Of a DNA stretch of 64,000 nucleotides, positions 35,458 to 45,715 are shown in pieces. Each line of letters begins with the position of its first letter. Position 1 is the first letter of the stretch. This DNA is from Alphaproteobacteria bacterium 32-64-14. Its GTDB lineage: Bacteria; Pseudomonadota; Alphaproteobacteria; Caulobacterales; Hyphomonadaceae. The translations under genes were made by a program, and so were the position numbers. The notes beneath the pieces are model-generated. The model was not told the DNA's origin and made no database searches. It saw nothing but the letters and a program-made list of their open reading frames with translations. Where the stretch lies: the NCBI GenBank assembly GCA_002280725.1, contig NCEM01000022.1, forward strand, positions 1 to 64,000, given 5' to 3'.

Positions 35458-36504
35458 GGTGGTGTTGCCAAGGACGAGGCGTTTTGCGGCCGGGCAAAAA
35501 AATAGGCCCGCCTCCTGACCGCGGGGACCACTCCGCAGCCGGGAGGCGGGCAGCGCGCGGTTGGACGCGCGCGTCGCGGTGGGGGTTGGCTGTCCCCCGA
35601 AGCGATCCGGCCCGGTCTTTCGACCGGCCAAACCTTGAAGCGATCCGGCCCGGTCTTTCGACCGGCCAAACCTTGAAGCGATCCGGCCCGGTCTTTCGCG
35701 GATGCGCTCGCGGCTGACATTGTATTCAGTCGAGAGGTCTTCCAGCGTGGTCGGTTCTTCTTTCAGGCGGCGCTCGGTGATGATGTGGCGCTCACGTTCG
35801 TTGAGCGACTCCATCGCCTTTTCGAGCAGCGTCATGCGCGAGGAGAACTCGTCGTTCTCCGCCATGCGCTCGGCCTGGCCGGGTGTGTCGTCCGCGATCC
35901 AGTCCTGCCATTCGGCTTCGCCTTCCGTGCCGGCGATCGGCGCGTTGAGCGAGGCGTCGCCGCCCGAGGCCATGCGCCGGTTCATCGACGTGACTTCTTC
36001 TTCCGTGACGCCGAGGCGGCGGGAGATTTCGGCCAGGTTCTCGGGACGCAGGTCGCCTTCTTCCAGCGCGCTGATTTCGCCTTTGAGGCGGCGCAGGTTG
36101 AAGAACAGTTTTTTCTGCGCGGCGGTCGTGCCCAGTTTCACCAGCGACCATGAGCGCAGGATGTATTCCTGGATCGAGGCGCGGATCCACCACATGGCGT
36201 AGGTCGCCAGGCGGAAGCCCTTGTCCGGATCGAACTTTTTCACGGCCTGCATCAGGCCGACGTTACCCTCGGAGATGACCTCGCCCATGGGCAGGCCATA
36301 GCCGCGATAACCCATGGCGATCTTGGCCACGAGACGCAGGTGCGACGTCACCATCTTCTCGGCAGCGCCGGAATCCTGATGCTGCGCCCAGCGCTGGGCG
36401 AGCATGAACTCTTCGTTCTTCTCGAGCAGCGGGAATTTGCGGATTTCGGAGAGATAACGCGACAGTCCCTGTTCGGGGGAAAGCGCCAAAGCAAAACTAG
36501 CCAT
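35299..36504 (-). CDS. rpoH: RNA polymerase sigma-32 factor RpoH with replaced C-terminus
   Basis: 401 residues as read; normal RpoH has about 295. Residues 1-269 are standard: region 2 with the RpoH-typical GLPMGEVISEGNVGLMQA, FRLATYAMWWIRASIQEYIL, the RpoH box QKKLFFNLRR, and region 4 LEDLSTEYNVSRERIR. After Arg269 the family continues QIEVRAFEKLQ; here it becomes ERPGRIAS..., encoded by the 38-nt repeats, the terminator and element B. The break is in the region 4.2 recognition helix, so -35 binding may be lost or changed. The start is ATG 36504, because AGGAG lies 6 nt before it and directly abuts the ATG at 36510. It may be a pseudogene, or another rpoH may exist. Confidence 0.9.
   Translation of the reverse strand: MASFALALSPEQGLSRYLSEIRKFPLLEKNEEFMLAQRWAQHQDSGAAEKMVTSHLRLVAKIAMGYRGYGLPMGEVISEGNVGLMQAVKKFDPDKGFRLATYAMWWIRASIQEYILRSWSLVKLGTTAAQKKLFFNLRRLKGEISALEEGDLRPENLAEISRRLGVTEEEVTSMNRRMASGGDASLNAPIAGTEGEAEWQDWIADDTPGQAERMAENDEFSSRMTLLEKAMESLNERERHIITERRLKEEPTTLEDLSTEYNVSRERIRERPGRIASRFGRSKDRAGSLQGLAGRKTGPDRFGGQPTPTATRASNRALPASRLRSGPRGQEAGLFFCPAAKRLVLGNTTVVIPAVPRKREALSGGRAGTHTSSVLLAQWIPDSASVYPERRRRRRRRALPG
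35494..35551 (-). terminator. rho-independent terminator downstream of rpoH
   Basis: On the minus strand GCCCGCCTCC pairs with GGAGGCGGGC across a 38-nt loop that has its own GC-rich pairing, and is followed by CTATTTTTTTG. Orientation fits rpoH. Because the altered rpoH frame now runs straight through it, the terminator lies inside coding sequence, which indicates it marks the position of the original gene end. Confidence 0.8.
35599..35698. repeat. 38-nt tandem repeat, about 2.6 copies, inside the rpoH 3' region
   Basis: Units 35599-35636, 35637-35674 and a partial 35675-35698 are identical: GAAGCGATCCGGCCCGGTCT followed by TTCGACCGGCCAAACCTT. Each unit contains the near-palindrome CGGCCCGGTCTTTCGACCGG. 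The right edge coincides exactly with the point where RpoH stops matching its family (35697/35698). The perfect identity of the units points to a recent expansion. Confidence 0.95.
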
Positions 36505-36879
36505 ATCCATCTCCTTTTCTTTTTATTCGCCCACCCCAATTGGGAGTGGAGAGGGCGGTTTGCCTTCCGGCAACGTCGGGGCGTTAACGACCCAACGTCT
36601 CCTTTTAGCGATGGTTCTCGGCAGGATTGTGGTCCCGCCCCCGGTCCGTCCATGGCTGAAGATGGTGAGCCGTTTTTGGTCGTTAAAGGGCCGGTTCCCG
36701 GAATGTTTCTATGCGAATGAAGGAGGGCGGCTAATAGCCGACCTTTCCGACGGGGATTTGGCCATCAGTCCGGAGCCCATTTTGGCGTGTGGAACCTCCA
36801 TATCGCCTTGATCCGAACCAGATGGTATCATTCGCCGGTCGCGCAAGAAAATGCGCACATGTCCTGGGGAGGATCGTCC
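36505..36879. promoter_or_regulatory. divergent control region between rpoH and the EF-hand gene
   Basis: 375 nt without a credible gene. It holds the rpoH ribosome binding site (AAGGAGATGGAT on the minus strand, 36505-36516) and presumably both promoters. Several stretches are more A/T-rich than the neighbourhood (36515-36540, 36590-36610, 36660-36720). TTAACGACCC and GTTAAAGGGC occur near 36585 and 36684, but I see no clear -35/-10 pair of any sigma class. Confidence 0.4.
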
Positions 36880-37290
36880 ATGAAAAAAGCCCGTGCCCTT
36901 GCTGTTTGCCTGTTGCTGGCGGCGCCTGCCGCGCTGCCGCCAGTCGCCCTCGCGCAGCAGCCGGGGATGGTGATCGCCTTCCTCGACAAGAATGGCGATG
37001 GGAAGTGCGATCTCAACGAGTACCTGACCTACCATGTCGGGCGCATTGCGGAGTTCGACAAGGACGCCGATGGCGAGCTGAACCTCGGGGAATTCCGCGA
37101 GTCGTTGCAGGGGCGGTCCAAGCAGAACGCCAACGTCATCTTCAAGACGTCCAACGCGGAGGGCGGGCGCACGCTCTCGCAGAAGGAATTCCTCGGCTAC
37201 CAGGCCTTCGTCTTCAAGCAGTACATCGACCTCGACCATGACGGGTTCATGTCGCCCGAGGAATGGCAGAAGCTCATGGGCGCCCTCTGA
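36880..37290 (+). CDS. secreted EF-hand calcium-binding protein
   Basis: 136 residues from ATG 36880. A signal peptide covers about residues 1-26 (MKKARALAVCLLLAAPAALP...ALAQ). Three canonical EF-hand loops follow: DKNGDGKCDLNE, DKDADGELNLGE and DLDHDGFMSPEE, each with acidic residues at positions 1, 3, 5 and 12; a degenerate loop (NAEGGRTLSQKE) lies between the second and third. It probably binds calcium in the periplasm. It is followed by two TonB-C genes on the same strand, but the gaps (118 and 55 nt) leave operon status open. Confidence 0.9.
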   Translation: MKKARALAVCLLLAAPAALPPVALAQQPGMVIAFLDKNGDGKCDLNEYLTYHVGRIAEFDKDADGELNLGEFRESLQGRSKQNANVIFKTSNAEGGRTLSQKEFLGYQAFVFKQYIDLDHDGFMSPEEWQKLMGAL

Positions 37291-37408
37291 CCGGCGACGT
37301 GGGTTGACCCGCGAAGCGGGCATTCCTGTCCGCGAGTTCAGTCGCCGCCGCTATGTCTTAATGGCACAGTCCATGCATCGTGCGGCTCCAGGGAGACGGA
37401 GGGGCAGC

Positions 37409-37879
37409 ATGTTTGCTGCGTATCGACTGCGGACCTTTGCGGCTGTCCTTGTGGCGTGCTTGGCGCTTGGCGCCTGCGCTACGGCGGCGGGACCTGATCC
37501 GGTTGCCGGGCCTGACATGGTGGCGGCAGGTGCGGGCGCGAATCCGGAACGGCCGCGCTTCTTCGTACAATGGAAATCCGACCTGCCAGGCCTCACGCGG
37601 CGGCCGAGCATCGCCAAGGAAACGGCGCCGCCGGACTATCCAAACTCCGCCGTGCGCAACAGGGAAGAGGGCTCGGTCACGCTCGACACGTGCGTGACGG
37701 CCGAGGGCCGTCTTGTCGACATCACGGTTGCAAGCTCATCGGGCTCCGCGACCTTGGACAACGCCACGCTCGACTGGGCGCGCGAGGCGAAATACCTGCC
37801 GGCCGAAATCAACGGCGAGGCCTTCGCCGTATGCGGCTATCGCTTTGACTATGTCTGGCAGGTTTCCGAACAGCGCTGA
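37409..37879 (+). CDS. lipoprotein with a TonB C-terminal-like domain
   Basis: 156 residues from ATG 37409, with a GGAGGGG ribosome binding site 4 nt upstream. The lipobox is LALGAC at about residue 22. Residues 60-150 form a TonB-C domain: APPDYPNSAVRNREEGSVTLDTCVTAEGRL, then VASSSGSATLDNATLDWAR and AEINGEAFAVCGYRFDYVW. Unlike true TonB it lacks the N-terminal membrane helix and long Pro-Lys spacer and is anchored by lipid. Such TonB-C-only proteins are widespread but of uncertain role. A paralogue follows immediately. Confidence 0.82.
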   Translation: MFAAYRLRTFAAVLVACLALGACATAAGPDPVAGPDMVAAGAGANPERPRFFVQWKSDLPGLTRRPSIAKETAPPDYPNSAVRNREEGSVTLDTCVTAEGRLVDITVASSSGSATLDNATLDWAREAKYLPAEINGEAFAVCGYRFDYVWQVSEQR

Positions 37880-37934
37880 GCTTGAGTAGCCACGCCGCCC
37901 GAACTAGCGTTTGCTGACGCCGTTCGGGGGTGTC

Positions 37935-38693
37935 ATGCGTCTTGTCCCACTTGCATTGCTGATGCTGGCCGGCGCGCTTGCCGGAGCTGCGCATGCGCAG
38001 GTGGATGGCGCGCTGCCTGTTGGCGACAGCCGTGTCGTGTCGAAACCCGCGTTCGATCCAGACAACTCGCCCCTGCCGGATTACCCTCGGGAGGCAAAGC
38101 GCGCCAATCAGGAAGGCACGGTCGTTTTGCTGCTCTGCGTGTCCGAGACCGGCAAGGTCACACAGCAGAACATCCTGCGCTCGTCGTCGCATGAGCAGCT
38201 GGATCAGGCGAGCATCGACTGGATCCCGAATGCTGTGTTCACGCCGGCGCGGACGGCGGAAGGGCCTGTGGCGGTCTGCGGCTACCCGCTCACCTGGACG
38301 TGGGAGTTGCAGGGCGACACGTTCCCGCCGTTCCAGCCGCTTGGAAACGCCTTCGCGCTTGGGCTGTCGACATCGGCAAAGGCGTTGGGGAAGCCGCCGT
38401 TCGACCGGCTGGATGAGCTGGAGGGCGCGACGCCGCCCGTAATCACGCTCGCGCCGCCGCTGCCGATCTATCCGGGCGGGGCGAAGGGGGCGCGCGGGCG
38501 CGCCGCGCTCGATCTTGAACTCTGCGTCGCGCCGCAGGGCCGCGCCGTGACCGTGAGCGGTCTGGGAGAGGTTGACCCGCATCCGGGCATCCTCGCGATG
38601 ACGTGGCTGAACGGGCTGCGCTTCTCGCCGGCGACACTGGACGGTGAGCCTGTGGGCGTGTGTGGCGTGAAGGTTCAGTTGAGGTGGCGGTGA
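37935..38693 (+). CDS. exported protein with two TonB C-terminal-like domains
   Basis: 252 residues from ATG 37935. A cleavable signal peptide (MRLVPLALLMLAGALAGAAHAQ) is followed by a clear TonB-C domain (PLPDYPREAKRANQEGTVVL, LCVSETGKVTQQNILRSSSH, VCGYPLTW) and a second, more diverged one (PPLPIYPGGAKGARGRAALD, LCVAPQGRAV, VCGVKVQLRW). The two halves are an internal duplication. The conserved cysteine pairs (LC...VCG) occur in both halves and in the preceding gene, suggesting a disulfide. No exbB, exbD or tonB gene is in the window. Confidence 0.8.
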   Translation: MRLVPLALLMLAGALAGAAHAQVDGALPVGDSRVVSKPAFDPDNSPLPDYPREAKRANQEGTVVLLLCVSETGKVTQQNILRSSSHEQLDQASIDWIPNAVFTPARTAEGPVAVCGYPLTWTWELQGDTFPPFQPLGNAFALGLSTSAKALGKPPFDRLDELEGATPPVITLAPPLPIYPGGAKGARGRAALDLELCVAPQGRAVTVSGLGEVDPHPGILAMTWLNGLRFSPATLDGEPVGVCGVKVQLRWR

Positions 38694-38743
38694 GCGCTAC
38701 GAGCCTTGGCAAGTAGCGCTTGAACTGAACAGCTCACCTTGTT

Positions 38744-38865
38744 CCGCTCGTCCCGATGACAATCGGGACCCAGGAACAGTCGCGCCGCGTGCACAGGCTT
38801 GAAGCTGCAAGTCTGGACAAGGCTTAAAGTCTGCCCTGGGTCCCGATTGTCATCGGGACGAGCGG
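38744..38865. repeat. perfect 31-bp inverted repeat with 60-nt centre (family C)
   Basis: Arms 38744-38774 and 38835-38865 are exact reverse complements, core CGTCCCGATGACAATCGGGA. Each arm also contains the smaller palindrome TCCCGATGACAATCGGGA. It fills the space between the convergent TonB-C gene and rluD, so it could act as a bidirectional terminator. Sequence differs from families A and B, though the GTCCCGAT/ATCGGGAC ends and general design are alike. Confidence 0.9.
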
Positions 38866-38913
38866 AGATGGGCCCGTGCTCCATCAAGGCTGATCTCGCT
38901 CCCGTGCGCAGCG

Positions 38914-39987
38914 CTACTTCGGCATCGCCCGCAGCGCGTCGATCAGGTTCTGCATGTCGGCTGGCGGGGGGCGTTCGAAGCGCATCTGCTTGCCGGTGAT
39001 GGGGTGGACGAAGCCGAGGATGGCGGCGTGGAGGGCCTGGCGCTCGAACGCCTTTGCAGTGGCGGTGGCGCGTTCGAAGGCGGCGCCTTTGCCGTCGGCG
39101 CGGAGCCAGCGGTGTTTGCCGTAGGTCTGGTCGCCGAGCACGGGGGCCTGGATGTGCGCCATGTGCACGCGGATCTGGTGGGTGCGTCCCGTCTCGAGGC
39201 GGCACTCGACGAGGGCGGCGGCGGGTTGCGTGCCGGTGTGGTCGAGACGCCCATAGGTTTCGAGGCCGCGATAGTTAGTGATCGCGATCCTGCCCTGCGG
39301 GAGATCGTTCTCCTGGCTTGAATCGTCAGACCAGTGATCGGCGCGGAAGTGCTTCTCCTTCATCACCGCCATCTTCTTGCGGTCGTTGGGGGAGCGGCCG
39401 ATGTGCGTTTCGATGCGGCCGATCAACGGGCGAGGCGCGCCGCGCGTGACGGCGAGATAGGCGCGCTCGATATCGTGGGCGGCGAACATGGTGGTGAGGG
39501 CGGTGTGGGCCGCTTCGGATTTCGCCGCGACCATGACGCCCGACGTATCCTTGTCGAGACGATGCACGATGCCGGGGCGGGCGACGCCGCCGATGCCGGT
39601 GAGTTCAGACCCGCAGTGGAACAGCAGCGCGTTGACCAGCGTGCCGCGCTCGGAGCCTCCGGCGGGGTGGACGACGAGACCGGCTGGCTTGTCGATGATG
39701 ATGAGATGCTTGTCCTCGAACACCACATCGAGCGGGATGTCCTCGGGCTCGGGCAGGGCGCCGACGGGCGCGGGGAGCGTGATGGCGTAGGCGGCGCCGG
39801 TGACGACCTTGGCGCTGGCGTCGGTGATCGGCTGGCCGTTGACCGTGACGCGGCCTTCCTCGATCAGGACACGCAGGCGCGACCGGGACATGCCGGTTCC
39901 GGCCTCGGCCAGCCATTTGTCCAGCCGATTCCCGGCGGCTTCCGCCGGGGCCGTAAGGGCCAGCGTTTCAGGGGTGTCCGTCGTCAT
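38914..39987 (-). CDS. rluD: RluA-family 23S rRNA pseudouridine synthase
   Basis: 357 residues from ATG 39987. An S4 RNA-binding domain at about 19-80 (NRLDKWLAEAGTGMSRSRLR) precedes the synthase domain with catalytic Asp145 in HRLDKDTSG, PAGLVVHPAGG, and the C-terminal LETGRTHQIRVHM and GLGFVHP-like ILGFVHPITG. RluD modifies U1911, U1915 and U1917 of 23S rRNA; RluC-type activity is an alternative I cannot rule out. In alphaproteobacteria this gene commonly lies next to rpoH; here EF-hand and TonB-C genes intervene. It is divergent from phoD with 92 nt between starts. Confidence 0.92.
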   Translation of the reverse strand: MTTDTPETLALTAPAEAAGNRLDKWLAEAGTGMSRSRLRVLIEEGRVTVNGQPITDASAKVVTGAAYAITLPAPVGALPEPEDIPLDVVFEDKHLIIIDKPAGLVVHPAGGSERGTLVNALLFHCGSELTGIGGVARPGIVHRLDKDTSGVMVAAKSEAAHTALTTMFAAHDIERAYLAVTRGAPRPLIGRIETHIGRSPNDRKKMAVMKEKHFRADHWSDDSSQENDLPQGRIAITNYRGLETYGRLDHTGTQPAAALVECRLETGRTHQIRVHMAHIQAPVLGDQTYGKHRWLRADGKGAAFERATATAKAFERQALHAAILGFVHPITGKQMRFERPPPADMQNLIDALRAMPK

Positions 39988-40079
39988 GCTTTCGTCGCGA
40001 TGCGCTGCGAGGTAGGGATTCACTGGAATAGCGGGCCCGGTAATCCGTCGCCCAGTAACCCGGGGCGAAGGATAAATCC

Positions 40080-41786
40080 ATGACCAGGCTGACACGGCGC
40101 GGCGCATTGGGCTTTGGCGCTGCTGGACTGGGCCTTGCCGCCTGTACGACGCCGGCCCCGGGCGCATCCGTTCCGGCCTTCCCCCACAAGGTGAGTTTCG
40201 AGCATGGCATCGCCTCGGGCGATCCGGCGCAAACATCTGTGATCCTGTGGACGCGGGTGACCACCGCGGCGCCGGGGGCGGTGCCGGTGACCTGGATCGT
40301 GGCGCGCGATCCGGAGTTCAAGCAGGTGGTGAAGCGCGGCGCGACGACCACCGGGGCCGAGCGGGATCATACCGTGAAGGTCGAGGCGACGGGGCTGGAG
40401 CCGGGGCAGCTCTACTATTTCTATTTTTTGGTTGGGCGCACGGCCTCTCCGGGCGGCGCCACGCGCACGCTGCCGGCAAGCGGCCTCGCGGATTATCGCA
40501 TGGCGGTGGTCTCGTGCTCGAACTGGCCGTTCGGATATTTCCACGCCTATCGCGAGATCGCCAAGCGGGGCGCGGCGGGCGGCATCGACGCGGTGATCCA
40601 CCTTGGCGACTATATCTACGAATACGGCGCCAGCGGATATGGCGGGACGATCGGCAAGGAGATCGGCCGCAATCACGCGCCCGAGCATGAGATCGTGACG
40701 CTGGCCGACTATCGCGCGCGCCATGCGCAGTACAAGACGGACAAGGACCTGCAGGCCGCCCATGCGATCGCGCCGTGGTTCTGCACGTGGGACGATCATG
40801 AATCGACCAACAACTCCTATCGCGACGGCGCGGAGAACCATCAGCCCGAGACGGAAGGCGGCTGGACCGAGCGCAAGGCCGTGGCCGTGCAGGCCTATCT
40901 TGAATGGATGCCGGTGCGCGATCCGGTTGCGGGGCGGCCGCGCGATGCGATCTGGCGCAAGTTCGAGATCGGTGATCTCGCGACGCTGTTGCTGCTGGAA
41001 AGCCGGCTGGTTGGGCGCGGCGTGGACCTGACGTTTGACGAGATGTTCCTCGCCTCCGACGCAGACAAGCCGGCCGCGGTCAATGCCCTCAAGGCCAAGA
41101 TCAACGATCCCAACCGCACGATGCTGGGGCTTGAGCAGGAAACCTGGCTGGCGCAGGAACTGAAAGCCTCCACCGCCGCCGGCAAGAAGTGGCAGGTGCT
41201 GGGCAATCAGGTGACGATGGCGAAGGTGAAGATCCCCGATATCGAGAAGGGCCTGCCGCCGGAGAAGTATGCGCAGGTGTCCGCCGGCACGAAGCGGTTC
41301 TACACGACCGCGCGCTATGGCTTTGAGTGGAATCTCGATGCGTGGAGCGGTTTCCCCGCCGCGCGCGAGCGGCTGTACAAATCCGCCAAGGACGCCAACG
41401 CCAAGCTGGTGGTGCTGACCGGTGACACGCATACGGCCTGGGCCAACGAACTGCACGATGCGGGTGGGCAGCGGCGCGGGGTCGAGTTCGGCTGCACGTC
41501 GGTGACGTCCAACGGGGCAGGCGATTCCATGCCGTTCGAGGAGTTGAACTGGCTGATGCCCGAAGCGAACGACGAGGTGCTGTATTACAACGCCTTCTCG
41601 AAGGGGTTCACGCTCCTGACGCTCAGCGCGACGCAGGTGGATGCGGAGTTCATCCGGGTCTCCAGCGTGCGCACCCAGGGCTATTTCGCCTCGACGGATG
41701 CGCGGTTCGTCGCGCGGGAAAGCGAGATTGGCGGCATCAGCGGCCTTCGCCGGATCATGGCCGGGCAGGAGGTTACCCGTGGCTGA
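40080..41786 (+). CDS. phoD: PhoD-family alkaline phosphatase/phosphodiesterase
   Basis: 568 residues. The N-terminus MTRLTRRGALGFGAAGLGLAAC combines a twin-arginine signal (RR) with a lipobox, so it is exported folded and probably lipid-anchored. The PhoD N-terminal Ig-like domain starts FEHGIASGDPAQTSVILWTR; metal-ligand motifs follow: GDYIYEYG, FCTWDDHESTNNSY and LTGDTHTAW. PhoD enzymes use Ca/Fe to hydrolyse phosphate mono- and diesters when phosphate is scarce. No Pho box was identified upstream. It is likely monocistronic. Confidence 0.93.
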   Translation: MTRLTRRGALGFGAAGLGLAACTTPAPGASVPAFPHKVSFEHGIASGDPAQTSVILWTRVTTAAPGAVPVTWIVARDPEFKQVVKRGATTTGAERDHTVKVEATGLEPGQLYYFYFLVGRTASPGGATRTLPASGLADYRMAVVSCSNWPFGYFHAYREIAKRGAAGGIDAVIHLGDYIYEYGASGYGGTIGKEIGRNHAPEHEIVTLADYRARHAQYKTDKDLQAAHAIAPWFCTWDDHESTNNSYRDGAENHQPETEGGWTERKAVAVQAYLEWMPVRDPVAGRPRDAIWRKFEIGDLATLLLLESRLVGRGVDLTFDEMFLASDADKPAAVNALKAKINDPNRTMLGLEQETWLAQELKASTAAGKKWQVLGNQVTMAKVKIPDIEKGLPPEKYAQVSAGTKRFYTTARYGFEWNLDAWSGFPAARERLYKSAKDANAKLVVLTGDTHTAWANELHDAGGQRRGVEFGCTSVTSNGAGDSMPFEELNWLMPEANDEVLYYNAFSKGFTLLTLSATQVDAEFIRVSSVRTQGYFASTDARFVARESEIGGISGLRRIMAGQEVTRG

Positions 41787-41916
41787 GGCCGGAATTTGCC
41801 CCGGAAATCCTGAGGAAATCGCGATTGGGCCGGGCCCGGAAAGGGCGCATTAACATGCAGCAGTCTAACTGTGGGGCCAAAGTTCAATAGCTTGTCTCCC
41901 CAGGGATCCTGCCAAA

Positions 41917-44208
<2,292 letters not shown>

Positions 44209-44211
44209 GCC

Positions 44212-45276
44212 TTACGGCTTCAGCACAACGCGGCCGACGATGGCGCCTTCGCGCAGCTGGTTTAGCGTGGCGTCGGCCTGATCGAGGGCGCGCATTTCGA
44301 CCGGGATCGGCGCGATCTTGCCGGCTTTCACCAGCTCCATCATCTCGCGCGTCTCACCCAGCGGGCCGGTGTACGAGCCGACGATCGAATAGGGACGGCC
44401 CGGGAAGGACGGGATCGGCGCGGCGAACTTGCCGCCGAACAGGCCGACCACCACGATCTCGCCGCCGCGGCGGATGGCGCCGTTGGCGAAGTTGAGCGAG
44501 GGCGTCGAGCCGACGAAATCAACGGCTGCGGCAGCGCCGCCGCCGGTGTCGAGCTTCAGCTTCTTGAGGCCGTCAGCTTCCTTTGAATTGTAGACGGCGT
44601 GCGCGCCGGCGGCCATCGCAGCGTCGAGCTTTTTCGGGTCGATGTCGGCGCCGATGATCTTGTTGTCGGGGAACATGGCGCGGGCGAACTGCAGGCCCAT
44701 CATGCCAACGCCGCCGAGACCGACGATCAGGATCGCCTCGCCCTCATAGGCGGTGCGCACTTTCTTCAGCGCGGAGAATGCGGTGATACCCGAGCACATG
44801 TAGGTGGCGGCAAGGCCTTCGGGCACGCCCGTGGCGTCGAGCAGGTATTTGGGGTGCGGGACGAGGACGTATTCCGAATAGCCGCCGGCGACCTGGATGC
44901 CGAGTTGGCGGGGCTTCGAGCAGATGTGTTCCTGGTCGCGCTTGCAGGTGGCGCACTCGCCGCAGCCGATCCACGGGAAGACGACGAAGCGCTGGCCGGC
45001 CTTGCGGCCTTCGAGCAGGGCTTGCGCATCGGGACCGACAGCCGACAGCGTGCCTTCGATCTCGTGGCCCAGCGTGTGGGGCAGCGTGCGGCCCTTGGAC
45101 CAGTCGATCTTGTCGCCATCGCCCAGATCGACATGGCCGTCCTGCAGGTGGACGTCGGAATGGCAAACGCCGGAGTGCGAAATCCTGACGACGACTTCCG
45201 TGCCTTTGGGCGTCGGGATGTCGGAGGTCACTTCTGCGAGCGGTGCGCCGTAGGCGACGATGGCTTGGCTCTTCAT
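44212..45276 (-). CDS. zinc-dependent alcohol dehydrogenase
   Basis: 354 residues from ATG 45276. Catalytic zinc ligands are in SGVCHSDVH and LGHEIEG; the structural zinc cysteines are GCGECATCKRDQEHIC. The NAD-binding fold shows VGLGGVGMMGLQFA and IIGADIDPKKLD. It belongs to the medium-chain dehydrogenases and oxidises alcohols to aldehydes with NAD. It ends 3 nt after the stop of the convergent hybrid kinase. Substrate preference is not predictable. Confidence 0.94.
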   Translation of the reverse strand: MKSQAIVAYGAPLAEVTSDIPTPKGTEVVVRISHSGVCHSDVHLQDGHVDLGDGDKIDWSKGRTLPHTLGHEIEGTLSAVGPDAQALLEGRKAGQRFVVFPWIGCGECATCKRDQEHICSKPRQLGIQVAGGYSEYVLVPHPKYLLDATGVPEGLAATYMCSGITAFSALKKVRTAYEGEAILIVGLGGVGMMGLQFARAMFPDNKIIGADIDPKKLDAAMAAGAHAVYNSKEADGLKKLKLDTGGGAAAAVDFVGSTPSLNFANGAIRRGGEIVVVGLFGGKFAAPIPSFPGRPYSIVGSYTGPLGETREMMELVKAGKIAPIPVEMRALDQADATLNQLREGAIVGRVVLKP

Positions 45277-45351
45277 GGTGTCCGCATCCTCCGAAGTGAC
45301 GGATTGCGTTAGCACGCCTGACGAAGATGGGAAGACCCGGCGAAGCTGCCG

Positions 45352-45657
45352 CTAGGGGCGGCAGGGCGCGTGCTCAGGGGTGGGCGGCCCCGGCGGCGTT
45401 GCCGGCGAGCGCGGCAGGGGCGGCTCGCACGGCGGAGGGAGGGGCGTGTCGGCCGCGGGCGTGATGACCGGATCGATAACGATAGGCTCGATATGGTTTG
45501 TGTAGGAGTCGGCGATGAGCACGAACGTTTCCGTCGTCTCAAGCGTGGCTAACGGCGACGCATCGATGCCTGTAACTGGTTTTGTCCAGTCGGTGGGCGG
45601 CTGCGCCAGCGCGGGCGCGGCGGCGAGAGCGGCGATTGCGAGAGCGAGGCGTCTCAT
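45352..45657 (-). CDS. short exported proline-rich protein
   Basis: 101 residues from ATG 45657. A signal peptide (MRRLALAIAALAAAPALAQ) is followed by a short possible folded part (ETFVLIADSYTNHIEPIVI) and a Pro-rich C-terminus ending CRP. Two cysteines in the mature part may form a disulfide. No family is recognised. It lies 76 nt upstream of the alcohol dehydrogenase gene on the same strand. Confidence 0.55.
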   Translation of the reverse strand: MRRLALAIAALAAAPALAQPPTDWTKPVTGIDASPLATLETTETFVLIADSYTNHIEPIVIDPVITPAADTPLPPPCEPPLPRSPATPPGPPTPEHAPCRP

Positions 45658-45715
45658 GGCTGCAAACTCCGGCATGCGCAAAGTCTAGCACGCAATGCAG
45701 GAGATTGAAGGGCGG

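Noticed and set aside
34239..35720. A 493-codon version of the hypothetical gene at 34239
   Set aside because: The upstream 210 codons are element B, the rpoH terminator and the 38-nt tandem repeat; the ATG at 35081 is a better start.
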